DNA of 64,000 bases, taken from contig JACEFZ010022404.1 in NCBI GenBank assembly GCA_014155875.1, positions 295,001 to 359,000 on the forward strand. Reading direction: 5' to 3'. The notes beneath the pieces were generated by a model. That model was not told where the DNA came from. It saw nothing but the letters and a program-made list of their open reading frames with translations, and ran no database searches. Position numbers and translations under genes: made by a program. How positions within the stretch are numbered: position 1 is the stretch's first letter; every line of letters starts with the position of its first letter. This stretch comes from Cepaea nemoralis (lineage: Eukaryota; Mollusca; Gastropoda; Stylommatophora; Helicidae). Below, one piece after another: positions 24,592 to 35,853 of the stretch.

Positions 24592-24862
24592 CCATTCAAT
24601 CAATCAATCATGTGCCATGCCGGAAAGTGTAGGCGGTTATGACTCGCCATTTCACTCGATTACCGGAGTCGTGGATCAGCTCAGTGTTCCTGTCTCGTCC
24701 ATGCCATGTGGCCAAGCCATCCAGGTATTTTCCTCTCGGTCTTCCTCTTGGTCTGTTCCCCTCGATCTTGCCAGTTGTCAATAAGTTCTCCAATCCATTT
24801 CTTATCATAACATGTCCAAACAATTTTGACTTTCTTCGTCTAATTTCTCTAATCAGTCTACG
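24592..24862 (-). mobile_element. 5'-truncated RTE-like LINE inserted in the RLE LINE
   Basis: Minus-strand coding (FGHVMIRNGLENLLTTGKIE, then GRPRGKYLDGLATWHGRDR) matches the element at 9690-9906 closely. The 3' end is CGGCATGGCACATG plus (ATTG)n at 24597-24612. It separates the RT from the endonuclease part of copy A, so it post-dates that element. Confidence 0.9.
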
Positions 24863-25509
24863 TGGAACTAAATCTGGCTCATGGCACCACTGCGTCTATT
24901 TTCGACATCCGATCCCTCTACGATGTCCTGCCATCAGGTGCCAACTTGGCAACGTGGGGGTTAACCATCGACCCGTTCTGTCCCCTCTGCACGAAAGTCC
25001 AGACAGCGGAGCACGTGATGTCTCGTTGCAAGGTTGCCCTAACCCAGGAGCGTTTCACATGGCGACATAACAAAGTCCCGACCGAGTTGACCGCCATAGT
25101 GGACGTGGCAAGGATGAAAGCTAACAAAGAGGGGAACAGACCGAGGCCGATGGAAATTTCCTTCTTCCGAGCAGGGCGCAAAAATGGTAAAGTTGACGAT
25201 TTGCCGCTTGCTACCGTCTTTGACGGTGCGAGGGACTGGCAACTGACCGTAGACCAAAAGGACCGTGGCAATTACCCTGAGGTGATCCAAAGGGTTGGCT
25301 TGCGGCCTGACATTGTGCTTAGCCCCTCATCAGCCAAGCAGCTAACGCTGATTGAGCTGACCTTCCTGTACGAATCGAATGTTGAGGAGTTGCTCCTGTA
25401 CAAGCCAGAGAAGTACAATGACATGGTCGCGAGTCTTAGACGGGAGGGTTACACCGTCAGGCTGTTTGCCGTCGAGGTCTTATCTCCTACTCCGTGTTTG
25501 ATGTGCTGA
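24863..25509 (+). pseudogene. Zinc knuckle and restriction-like endonuclease domain
   Basis: A 215-codon open segment. SLYDVLPSGANLATWG leads to CPLCTKVQTAEHVMSRC (C-x2-C-x7-H-x4-C) at residues about 38-54, then RYTWRH-like FTWRHNKV. The nuclease core is LRPDIVLS (about residue 152) followed by LIELTF, the PD...(D/E)LT pattern of LINE restriction-like endonucleases that nick the target strand for priming. All recognisable catalytic-type residues remain, but the segment is cut off from its RT by the RTE insertion. Confidence 0.85.
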
Positions 25510-25640
25510 AACGAATGGGCATCAAAGGACGAGCAAAGGGCCTGGGCCCAGAAACAGCTGTCTGAGGCTGCCGAAAAGCCCTCGTGCTGGCTGTGGAACT
25601 GCCGCAACCTAAATTGGAATGAGTCTCGGAACTAGTATGG

Positions 25641-26528
25641 TTAGAAGCGGTGACTGCAATACCAACAATATTTCAATCAAAACAACGAACTTTACAACGT
25701 CACGTGTCAGCTCTTTAGCCTTTCCTTCGAACGTGGTGGCGAGTCCCAGTGCAGTCAATCATGCAAATGTCGGCCGACGTCCAAACTCCACAATATAGCG
25801 ATAATCGACCGTAGGTCAGCACCCAGTCCAAGCGCATTTAATAAAGCTGCCATAACAACCCCATCTCACACTGTCAAGAGGTATGCATGCTACGTGGTCT
25901 AGTCAGTTGCAGACAGACCAAGAGGTCGGTTCGAGTAGAAAGGAAGAATCCGGCTTCCTAATAGGGTGCGGTGCCGTGAACGGGGAACGAGGAAGGCACA
26001 CGGCAACGGAGATAATTGGAGGCGACAGACGCCGTGGCGGGGGATGGAGCTAGCATCCCACGACAACACGTGCCAAGGGACAGGCGAAGACTGCACGGGC
26101 TCTCCCTACCGAGGAGGGAGGGCTTGAGAGTGGAGAAGGTAACAACGAAGAGACATGATTAACATCAGGGATAACAAATATGACCGAACCAACGTCTACA
26201 CGGCAGGGGACAGACGCCTGGAGTCATGATCCGGGAGGGACCATCCCCAGAAAGTATTTCGAAATTAAAGGGTCCGAAATGCTTGGGGAAGGGGGTTTCC
26301 TTCTTATGATCGGAAGCCCCTGCCGTGGGTGCTCCACGTCGGAGTTCCTACGACTAACGTATGGCTAGTCCACCAGACATTCCAAGAGAGAGGGGCTACT
26401 GCTGCTGCTGTCCAGTACAGCCCAGTAGTAAATTGGTCCCACCGGTGAAACACTTCACCGTTGGGGCCGACAGCGGACCGGGCTGATGACGCCTAACGCT
26501 GTATAAACCTCATCATCAACAATCAAAT
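25641..26528 (+). other. Probable 3' UTR of copy A and 5' leader of copy B
   Basis: GC-richer than the surroundings, with no open coding frame of note. It contains several short inverted repeats, for example CACCGGTGAAACACTTCACCG near 26440. It lies exactly between the end of the copy A endonuclease and the first coding of copy B, so UTR identity is inferred from position. Confidence 0.5.
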
Positions 26529-27660
26529 ATGGAAGACAACCTGAAGAAAGATGCCCCTAGGATCCTCCGAAAGGGGAGAGGGGGGGGGGGGGTGAAGGAT
26601 CCATTGGCGACCACACAGACGACACGGACTGTCCAATCAACCATGAGTTCAAAACAATGGACGTTGGACTACTACATGCGTTTGAGGTAGGAGCTTCCCG
26701 TCCATTCTGGGGAATGAGAATTCACGCTGTAAAGAAGAAGTGCGAGAGTGCGTCATAAGAGGCACGACAGCGCAGCCCTGAAAGGGTGCATGAGACGCAA
26801 TAGCATATCAGTCAGGGCGAACCCCACAGAGTTGGTAATACTCAAGTTGTCACACGTGACGATGTCACGCGTGACGGTGTCACCTGAGACGTACCCGCGC
26901 ACCCTTCCGAAAGGGGTGAAGATCAAGTTCCATAATGCCACCAGGAAGGCAGAGTGGGCGTTGCTAGACGCAAAGTTGTTTCATGTTTTAGACGAAGAGT
27001 TAAAACACATATCCCTTGAGGAGAAGTTTGTAAAGTTTGGAGAGATTGTTTACCTCCACTCGCTGAGTCATTTTGGTAGCAGCGAGAGGATAGAAGCAGC
27101 TCTGCCGCAGAGAACCTGGCAGTAGAGACTGCATGAGGAGTTGAGGTAAGAAAAGAATGCCGCTCGGAGACGATGGAAGTCAGCGCCCGAGCATGAGAAG
27201 GAGGGCTTGCGACAGGTGTGGCAACATTTGAAAGCCAGGCACAGTGCCTTCTCCCGAGCGGAAAGGCTTTGCAGAAACAGGCGGAAAACCCGGAAGGCAT
27301 GTGAGAGGTTCTTCTGGGAACCATACGAGTGTGCACGAGGCTTGTTCGAGCAGCCACGATCTGGCGTTCTCGACGTCAGCAAATAGGAATAGGAGAACCA
27401 CCTCGTGACGACGTACTCCGATGCCCAATAGAACTTCCCACTCGGAGCGATCAAGGGACTCACTAGCCTATCAGAACCAACTGTGGAGTTCAATGCCAGG
27501 CCTCCGATGTGGAGCAAGGTGGTTGCGGTAAAGAAGAAAGCAAAAAGCAAGTCAGCACGGGGTCCAACGATGTGCCTTATACAGTCTATAAAAGATGCCC
27601 GAACGTCCTTATGAAGTTACATCGGATACTGAAATCCGCTTGTAAGCAAAAGCATGTCAG

Positions 27661-28483
27661 TGCCAGAATACTGTTCTGCCTTTTTCCCAGCTCGCTGTCC
27701 ACCAAACAGTCCAGCAGTGTAACAGGAGCAACTTCAATAAACAACAAATGACTTGAGGAAGGCTGTCATTTCTTGTCATTCAACTTTTATGTGCATAGAT
27801 TGTCACGGTGGCATGGAGGAATATCAGCAGCAGAGTTGATCCTGAAAACCAAAGACCGAGATCTGTGGAGAGCCATGAACGCCTAGGCCAGATGATGATG
27901 AGATTGTCACGTCAGTAAAAAAAAAAACATTCACCGTTCCCATGTTGATGGGAGGACCGGTGCCATGTTAATAAGCATACGCATAATATTAATATTCAAT
28001 GGCGTGTCCAAATATATATACATTTAATTATCAGAATGTCAAGATAATATTCCAACCGCCTATCGTTATCGCGATTGCATCCTTGCCGATCGTCATTACA
28101 AAAACTACTTACGAAGAAACCATGTCTGTTGACAACTTGCTAACGCTGAGCCATTCTCTCGAATTTTGGTCTAAATATCCATGGCCGACTTTCCGTCCTG
28201 ACTCCAGAGTGTGCCGTATTTACGTATCTTACACGAATGGTTATTTACTTCTTCAATGTACCTCTTCTGAAGGAACTTACGATAATAATTCACCGCTGTC
28301 AATTTATGCCGCCTTGGTTCCATCATCCCCCAGACCTAACTGTCTGTTCATGACGTATTACACAGTGACTTTTTCACACAGTGACGTCACTTAGCGACCT
28401 TTGCCGTCTGCTCCTTCGAGATTAACCCTTTGGGTTCTTTTTCACTTTAAATTCTGTGTCTCATTCTGAAGTGCTACATGGCA
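27661..28483 (+). mobile_element. Solo-LTR-like insertion with 5-bp duplication (copy B)
   Basis: Same ends, same GTCAG duplication (27656-27660, 28484-28488) and same position in the host LINE as the copy at 22412, so the two are one insertion event duplicated with its host. It is longer because about 110 bp, with a LINE-3'-end look (GGTGGCATGGAGGAATATCA, ending in a GATGATGATGAG stretch), was added near 27807-27910. Confidence 0.65.
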
Positions 28484-28912
28484 GTCAGCACGAAGTGGAA
28501 GACGGCCAACGGAATCTACATTCCAAAAGAGCAGAAACTCTGCAGACATTACCCAATTCAGGCCGATCTCTCTTCTGGACGTTGAGGGGAAGATATTCTT
28601 CTCGATCATGGCCAGTCGGATCACGAAGTACTTGACGGGGAACAAGTACACCGAGACAGCGGTTACAAAAAGGGGGGCTACCTGGAGTCCCCGTTTGTCT
28701 CGAGCACAGTACCATGATCTGGAATGCTATCCAGAGAGCGAAGACGAAGAAGGAGGAACTCCACGTGATATGGTTGGACATGGCGAACGCCTATGGGTCA
28801 GTCCAACACCAGTTGTTGTGGCATGCACTCAAGGCTTATCACGTGCCCGAGAACATACCGGAAATACTAGTGCAGTACTTCTCGGGCTTCTCTCTTCGGT
28901 TATCGAAGAAAA

Positions 28913-29473
28913 ATGTTCAGGACCAGGTGGATTGACCTGGAAGTGGGTATTGCTATGGGATGTACGATTTCGCCGATATTATTTGTCATGGCCATGCAGG
29001 TCATACTGGATGCGGCATCCGGCTATGCACACGGTCCGAAGCTCAGCGAACTGGTGAACACGCCACCGCCGAAGGCCTTCATGGACGATACAACAATCCT
29101 GACACCGAAGGAGAGCGATGCTCGCAGCGCTCTCCTCAGGCTGGACGACCTGATTCGTTGGTACAGGATGTGCTTCAAGCCAAAGAAATCGCGAAGCCTG
29201 TCGATCATGAAAGGTAAGGTGGTGGAAAGGAGGTTCGCCGTATCCGGACAGGCGATTCCCAGGGTGATAGGGGAACCTGTGAAGAGTCTCGGTTGTGTGT
29301 ACGACTCAACCCTGAAGGACAAGAACGCAGCGGTGGAGATACAAACAATGCTGACGATCGGCCTGAATACCATCGATAAGACAAGTCTGACAGGCAAGTT
29401 TAAAATCCGGGTGCTCCAGTTTATGCTTATTCCGAAACTCATGTGGCCTCTGCTGATATATATAATATCGGCG
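28913..29473 (+). pseudogene. Reverse transcriptase palm and thumb, RLE-type LINE
   Basis: The longest clean frame of copy B, about 187 codons. IDLEVGIAMGCTISPILF is motif B; AFMDDTTILT (about residue 55) is motif C with both Asp residues. FKPKKSRSLSIMKGKVVERR and VKSLGCVYDSTLKDKNA follow, as in other RLE LINEs, and the frame ends at LMWPLLIYIISA. Motif A (WLDMANAYGS) is in another frame at 28714-28935, so at least one shift breaks the enzyme. Confidence 0.85.
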
Positions 29474-29860
29474 TGACCGCTGTGAGCGCCATGGAGGGCA
29501 AGACAAGCAGATACATGAGAAAGCGGCTTGGAGTACCCACATTGCCTCACAACTGTCGCATTGTATTGTAAGCAGAGCAAGCTCGTCCTCTCGTTCCTGT
29601 CTCTCATGAAAGAGTTTAAAGCCGGAAAAGCCAGACTCGCGATGATGCTGCGCGAGTCTCTTGACATAACGGTCATCGCTTCAATTCCCGCCTTGAAGAC
29701 GGGAAGGGAGTAGATGGTTGTCAGCGCAGTCAAACATGCCCAGGCTACACTTCAATTGAAGGAGGTAATGGGCCACAACCAGCTTGCCAAGCAAGGGTCC
29801 GGATTCCAAGTGAATGATCTGATGTGGTCGAAGGCGAATGCCAAGGAACGCAGGGAGCTT

Positions 29861-31020
29861 TTTTTTGTTGTATGAATTTAATGAGAAGCTCCCCGCCAGG
29901 AGCTGGGCGAATCCACGCCGGGTCAGATAGATAGACAGACCCACCTTTTCGCTGCAGTTATCTACAGGCATATGCGTTATAATCCCCTCCTCCTCTCCCC
30001 CTCCTCTCCTACCCTCTTCCTCTTCCCCTTCCCTCCTCCCTCTACCCTCTCCATCCTCCTCACTCCCTCTTTCTCCTCCTCCTATCTTCCTCCTCCTTCC
30101 TAATCCTATCCCCTCTGCCCCCTCCTATCGCCTCGCTCTAATCCCTCCTCTTAATCACTCATTTACTGCCTCCTCCCTTCTCCTACTCCCTCCTCCCCCA
30201 TCCTCCTACGTCCTACCCCTCCTCCCTCCTCCTACCTAAAAAAATGAAATCCATATTAAGAGAGCTGAAGAAGACTCCGAAGAATTCCGCAAGACAGTCT
30301 CAGAAGAAGAAGAAAGTCACCTCAGCTAGAAAGAACCTCCCTCAGAATCGATCTCTCCTAATACTACTAAGAATCCGCTAGAGAACTCAAGTAGAAGAAG
30401 GCTCCTCAGAGAATCCTCTCTCCTCCTCATCCTCTCTCCTCCTCATATCTATCCTCCCCCTCCTCATAACACAAATCCAAGAATGAAATTGAGAAGAAGA
30501 AGAAAGATGAAGAAGCCTCCCTCATCCCTCCTCCTCATAATAATCCTCCTCCTCCTCATCCTTCGCCCTCTTCGTCGTCTCCTCCATCCTCATTCTCCCT
30601 CCTCCTCCTAAATCTAATCTCCTAAATCTCCTATTACCACTTCGTCCTCACCTCCTCTTTCTGCGTTCTCTCCTAAAGTCTCTCCCTCTTCTTGAATAAG
30701 TCCCTCCCTCCTCCCATCTCTTCCTCCTCCCAATCCTCATCCTCCTCCTCCTCCCTCCTCCTCCTCCCTCCTCCCTCCCTACGCCTCCTACCTCCTCCTC
30801 CTCCCCTCCCTTCTCCTCTCTCCTCCTACCTAATCCCCTCCCTCCTCGGTTCCTATTTCCTCCCTACTCGTACTCCTCCCTCCTCCTACCCTCCTCTCCC
30901 TCCTCCTCCTCTCTCCGCCCTATCTCTTCCTCCCTCCTCCTCCTCCCTCCCTGCTCCCTCCTCCACTCCCTCTTCCTCCTCCCAGCTCCTACTCCTCCTT
31001 TTTCTTCTTCTGCTGCTGTT
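29861..31020. repeat. Helitron-like unit, then about 1 kb polypyrimidine tract
   Basis: 29861-29940 is one satellite unit of the type at 11580. From about 29,980 to 31,010 the plus strand is overwhelmingly C and T (CTCCT, CCTCC repeats) with a few purine-rich interruptions at 30240-30400 and 30480-30510. Open frames here are low-complexity artefacts. Long polypurine/polypyrimidine DNA can form triplex structures. Confidence 0.85.
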
Positions 31021-31165
31021 GCTGCGGCCGCTCCATTTACCCAAGTTAATTGTTGGGGAAGATGTAAAGATCTTTCAAGTGCTCTTTCTAATGCTGTTTG
31101 TAAGTTGGTCTTCGTTTATCTAAGGTTGTTCTAACTGCAACCTATAAATGATTAGACAGACAGGC

Positions 31166-31200
<35 letters not shown>

Positions 31201-31889
31201 GAGGGAGGGACAGACAGACAGACAGACAGACAAACAGGCAGGCAGGCAGGCAGGCAGGCAGACAGACAGACAGACAGACAGACAGTCGGGAACGGGAACT
31301 TATATGACTACTTATATGAATTAAATGAGATGCTCCCCATCAGGGGCTGGGCGAAGCCGGGTCAGACAGACAGACAGACACATAGACAGACAGACAGACA
31401 GATAGATAGTCGGGAACGGGAACGGGAGCTTATATGACTACTTATGTGAATTAAATGAGATGCTCCACACCAGGGCCTGGGCGATGCCGGGCCGGGTCAG
31501 ACAGACAGACAGACAGACAGATAGTCGGGAATGGGAACGAGAACTTATATGACTACTTATATGAATTAAATGAGATGCTCCCAATCAGGGGCTGGGCGAA
31601 GCCGGGCCGGGTCAGACAGACAGACAGACAGATAGACAGACAGACAGACAGATAGATAGTCGGGAACGAGAACGGGAGCTTATATGACTACTTATGTGAA
31701 TTAAATGAGATGCTCCACACCAGGAGCTGGGCGATGCCGGGCCGGGACAGACAGACAGACAGACAGACAGACGGACTGACAGACAGACAGATAGTCGGGA
31801 ACGGAAACGAGAACTTATATGACTACTTATATGAATTAAATGAGATGCTCCCCACCAGGGACTGGGCGAAGCCGGGCCGGGTCAGCTAA
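31021..31889 (+). repeat. Helitron-like satellite units ending CTAA|T
   Basis: A segment starting CGCTCCATTTACCCAAGTTA-like (31027) is shared with 10720-10790. At least five units of GAACGGGA...TATATGA...GCTGGGCGAAGCCGGG plus (CAGA)n follow. The last ends GGGTCAGCTAA followed by T (31886-31890), a Helitron-type 3' end like that at 11979. Confidence 0.7.
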
Positions 31890-31914
31890 TGTGTGTGTGT
31901 GTGTGTATATATAT

Positions 31915-33298
31915 ACAGAAGAATTACCCCATGACTGGAAAGAGTCATTATTGATACCTATCTTTAAGAAAGGAGACAAGTTCCAATGTGGAAATTATAG
32001 AGGAATATCACTACTGTCCACAAGCTATAAGATACTATCCGCAGTATTACTAAATAGACTAAAACCATATTCAGAAGACATATTAGGTGACTACCAGGCG
32101 GGTTTTAGACAAAACAGATCAACAATAGATCAGATATTTATCTTACGACAAATAGCCGAGAAACATTGGGAATATAAAAGAGATCTCCATAACATTTTTG
32201 TGGATTTTAAAAAGTCTTATGATAGTGTCCATAGGAATAGTCTATGGAATGTTATGCAGGAATTTGGAATACCAAGGAAGTTAATTAACATCACCAAACT
32301 ATGCATGGAAGATACTTATAATATAGTAACATATAAAGGCAGGAAATCAGACCCCTTCCAAATAACATCTGGCTTGAAACAGGGTGATGCACTATCGCCG
32401 CTACTCTTCAATCTGGCTCTAGAGAAAGTTGTAAGGAAGGTAAAGGAGGAATGTGATATTGGAGGAACATCCAAGCTGCTTGGTTATGCAGATGATATAG
32501 ATATTATAGGGCAAAGTGAACAAAAGACATTAGAAATATTGACTCACTTAAAGGAAAAAGCCCAACAGATGGGGCTGGTTATCAACCAAGATAAGACAGA
32601 ATATATGGTAATTTCAAGAGACGGAATGGCTAAAAACTTTGGCCACATACAAATAGATAATATGACCATTAAAAGAACGGAAACATACAAATACCTGGGT
32701 ACAATCTTCAACTGCTCCAACATCATAAGGGAAGAAATACAAACTAGAATCAACTCTGGAAATAAGATATACTATGCACTACAACATCTACTAAAATCAA
32801 AGGCGCTATCTCGTAACACCAAAATCACAATATACAAAACACTGATCAGACCAGTTGTGCTGTATGGCTCTGAAACCTGGAGTACAACGAAAGGAGACGA
32901 AGCCTTGTTACAAACCTTTGAGAACAAAATTTTAAGACGCATCTTTGGACCCATTAGGGATACACAAGTGGAGAGTGGAAAAGAAGAAGTAACAAAGACA
33001 TTTATGATTTGTTTAAGTCCCCGCTAATCACTGGTATCATGAAGGCTAATAGACTACAATGGCTGGGGCATATAGAAAGAATGGAAGATAATAGGAAACA
33101 AAACTCGCTTACACTCAGGAAATAAATGACCGTAGACCCCGAGGTAGACCAAGAAGGCGGTGGAGAGATAATATACATACAGACCTACAAGCACTTGGAA
33201 TCAACGACTGGCAAGAGAAGGTCCACCAGAGAGACGAATGGAGACAGATTGTATTTGCAGCAAAGAACCTCAATGGCTCGGAATGCTGAAGAAGAAGA

Positions 33299-33300
<2 letters not shown>
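31915..33300 (+). mobile_element. APE-type LINE RT, left arm of a giant palindrome
   Basis: 5'-truncated copy with a nearly complete RT in one frame to 33024: WKESLLIPIFKKGDKFQCGN, YQAGFRQNRSTIDQIFILR, FVDFKKSYDSVHR (motif A), TSGLKQGDALSPLLFNLALE (motif B), YADDIDIIG (motif C) and VVLYGSETWS. A frameshift just before 33024 moves LQWLGHIERMEDN and the C-terminal tail to another frame ending near 33288. The tail is (GAA)n then (TA)n. RT residues are intact, but the endonuclease is missing. The mirror copy is at 33377-36765. Confidence 0.9.

Positions 33301-33376
<76 letters not shown>
33301..33376. repeat. (AT)n at the centre of the palindrome
   Basis: A pure AT tract of 76 bp flanked by GAAGAAGAAG on the left and its complement on the right. 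Confidence 0.98.
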
Positions 33377-33378
<2 letters not shown>

Positions 33379-34636
33379 TCTTCTTCTTCTTCAGCGTTCC
33401 GAGCCATTGAGGTTCTTTGCTGCAAATACAATCTGTCTCCATTCGTCTCTCTGGTGGACCTTCTCTTGCCAGTCGTTGATTCCAAGTGCTTGTAGGTCTG
33501 TACATGTATTATCTCTCCACCGCCTTCTTGGTCTACCTCGGGGTCTACGGTCATTTATTTCCTGAGTGTAAGCGAGTTTTGTTTCCCTATTATCTTCCAT
33601 TCTTTCTATATGCCCCAGCCATTGTAGTCTATTAGCCTTCATGATACCAGTGATTAGCGGGGACTTAAACAAATCATAAATGTCTTTGTTACTTCTTCTT
33701 TTCCACTCTCCACTTTGTGTATCCCTAATGGGTCAAAAGATGCGTCTTAAAACTTTGTTCTCAAAGGTTTGTAACAAGACTTCTTCTCCTTTCGTTGTAC
33801 TCTAGGTTTCATAGCCATACAGTACAACTGGTCTGATCAGTGTTTTGTATATTGTGATTTTGGTGTTACGAGATAGCGCCTTTGATTTTAGTAGATGTTG
33901 TAGTGCATAATATATCTTATTTCCAGAGTTGATTCTAGTTTGTATTTCTTCCCTAATGATGTTGGAGCAGTTGAAGATTGTACCCAGGTATTTGTATGTT
34001 TCCGTTCTTTTAATGGTCATATTATCTATTTGTATGCGGCTAGAGGTTTTAGCCATTCCGTCTCTTGAAATTACCAAATATTCTGTCTTATCTTGGTTGA
34101 TAACCAGCCCCATCTGTTGGGCTTTTTCCTTTAAGTGAGTCAATATTTCCAATGTCTTTTGTTCACTTTGCCCTATAATATCTATATCATCTGCATAACC
34201 AAGCAGCTTGGATGTTCCTCCAATATCACATTCCTCCTTTACATTCCTTACAACTTTCTCTAGAGCCAGATTGAAGAGTAGCGGCGATAGTACATCACCC
34301 TGTTTCAATCCAGATGTTATTTGGAAGGGGTCTGATTTCCTGCCTTTATATGTTACTATATTATAAGTATCTTCCATGCATAGTCTGGTCATGTTGATTA
34401 ACTTCCTTGGTATTCCAAATTCCTGCATAGCATTCCATAGACTATTCCTATGGACACTATCATAAGCCTTTTTAAAATCCACAAAAATGTTATGGAGATC
34501 TCTTTTATATTCCTAATGTTTCTCGGCTATTTGTCGTAAGATAAATATCTGATCTATTGTTGATCTGTTTTGTCTAAAACCCGCCTGGTAGTCACCTAAT
34601 ATGTCTTCTGAATATGGTTTTAGTCTATGTAGTAAT

Positions 34637-35853
34637 CATTGGCACCTTGCCGTCTTGACAGACGATAGTTTGTGCTTTAAAAAGGCATAATAACTTTTAA
34701 CTATGGCGGTAGCGAGTGTGACTGATAAGGCCAATTTGCGCTGTAAATGTCCGTTCACAGTGGGTGCATGTGAACACGTGGTCATTTCCACCATCATGCA
34801 CCATCTTACGTCTCAAACGCTTGGTGTGTGACTTTTCTGCAATAATTTTCTCCTTTGACTTTATTCCATTTCTGATATTTGCCCTCCAAGCAACACGTTC
34901 AGCGGCGACTTGCTCCCAATGTGCATTATCAATGCCTGTATCAATCATGTCCCGCTTACACACATCTTTGTATCGTAGTAGAGGCCGACCCTGAGATCTC
35001 TTACCCATCTGTAATTCACCAAAAAAGATATCCTTTGGTATTCTACCATCATCCATCCTCCTAAGATGTCCTATCCATCTAAGTCTACGAAGACTGAGCA
35101 TGGAATAAACTGTCACACAACCTGATCTTTCCAATACTTCAGTATTTGTGATTTTGTCTTGCCACTTAATACCAAGAATTCTTCGCAGACACCGCATATG
35201 AAAGCTGTTTAAGTTGTTCTCTTGGTGTGAGTAAGTTGTCCAGGTTTCACTGCCATAGAGAAGAGTACTAAGGACACAGGCTTGATAGACAAGGACTTTT
35301 GTTTTGGCAGTAAGCTTCCTGTTCTCCCAGACTCTTTTTCTTAACCTGTTCATTGTTGTTGCTGCCTTACCAATCCGGATGTTGATTTCCTGATCTAGGG
35401 ATAATTTGCTATTTACCACTGATCCTAGATATGTAAAATGGTCTACTATCTCTAGTTCGGCGTCGTCAATAAAGATTGATGGTACCCCATGTGCACCTTG
35501 TGACATAATCTGTGTCTTCTTTTTGCTAATTGTTAAACCAAATTCAGAACAAGCATTGGAGAATGCAGATAGTAGACATTGCAATTCTTCCTCAGAGTGG
35601 GTCGTAACTGCAGCATCATCTGCAAAAAGCAACTCTCTGATCAGTACCCTCCTAATTTTGGTCTTAGCCTTCAATCTCTGAGCATTGTAGAGGCCGCCAT
35701 CTGAGCGTGAGTGAATGTATATACCACCATCCTGATCATGAAATGCATATTTCAGTAGAAGTGAAAAGTATATTCCAAAGAGGGTGGGAGCTAGTACACA
35801 ACCTTGCTTAACTCCACTCTTGATTTCAAATTCTTCAGAAATTCTTCTGAAGA
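34637..35853 (-). mobile_element. Nested LINE with C-terminal zinc finger, 10-bp target duplication
   Basis: ATGTAGTAAT occurs at 34627-34636 and 35854-35863, flanking this 1217-bp insertion. Reading continues open on the minus strand from the 5' edge to a stop at 34697. The 5' truncation starts just before RT motif B (KSGVKQGCVLAPTLFGIYFS). The 3' end reads GCAAGGTGCCAATG. The interrupted LINE resumes exactly on the other side. Confidence 0.92.
34697..35850 (-). CDS. RT C-terminal half ending in a C2H2 finger
   Basis: An uninterrupted frame of about 384 codons, headless because of 5' truncation. It holds motif B (SGVKQGCVLAPTLFGIY), motif C as LLFADDAAVTTHSEEEL, the thumb with FGLTISKKKTQIMSQG and YLGSVVNSKLSLDQEINIRI, TLLYGSETWTTYS, WQDKITNTEVLERSG, and a final finger FTCTHCERTFTAQIGLISHT (C-x2-C-x12-H-x5-H). 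Such a finger at the very end of RT is known in several LINE families, where nucleic-acid binding is presumed. The lack of stops suggests a recent insertion. Confidence 0.85.

Larger units (their letters stand above)
22131..25640 (+). mobile_element. R2-superfamily (RLE-type) LINE, copy A
   Basis: Order: pre-RT region (GVPYTVYKRCPNVLMKLH at about 22316-22370), LTR-like insertion (22412-23115), RT (23121-24590) with FRPISLLDVEGKIFF, a WLDLANAYGS motif A, AFMDDTKILTP motif C and FKPKKSRSLSIMKGKVVERR, then an inserted minus-strand RTE fragment (24592-24862), then a zinc knuckle and restriction-like endonuclease (24863-25509). A C-terminal endonuclease after RT defines the R2/R4/NeSL/Hero/CRE group. 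These elements often use fixed or short-repeat targets. Frameshifts and two insertions kill it. Confidence 0.85.
26529..29860 (+). mobile_element. R2-superfamily (RLE-type) LINE, copy B, 3' truncated
   Basis: Starts near an ATG at 26529 (MEDNLKKDAPRILRKG) and runs in shifting frames through a long pre-RT region (LPKGVKIKFHNATRKAEWAL at 26908). The pre-RT and RT parts repeat copy A about 5.25 kb downstream, including the same LTR-like insertion (27661-28483). The RT keeps WLDMANAYGSVQHQLL, GCTISPILFVMAMQVI and AFMDDTTILTP. It ends abruptly at 29860 against a satellite unit, before the zinc knuckle and endonuclease. Confidence 0.85.

Noticed and set aside
30692..31123. Open frame of 143 codons rich in Ser, Pro and Leu
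   Set aside because: Translation of the polypyrimidine tract; no domain.
34697..35674. Host zinc-finger gene
   Set aside because: The finger follows a reverse transcriptase with FADD and LLYGSETW motifs and sits inside a target duplication, so it belongs to a LINE.
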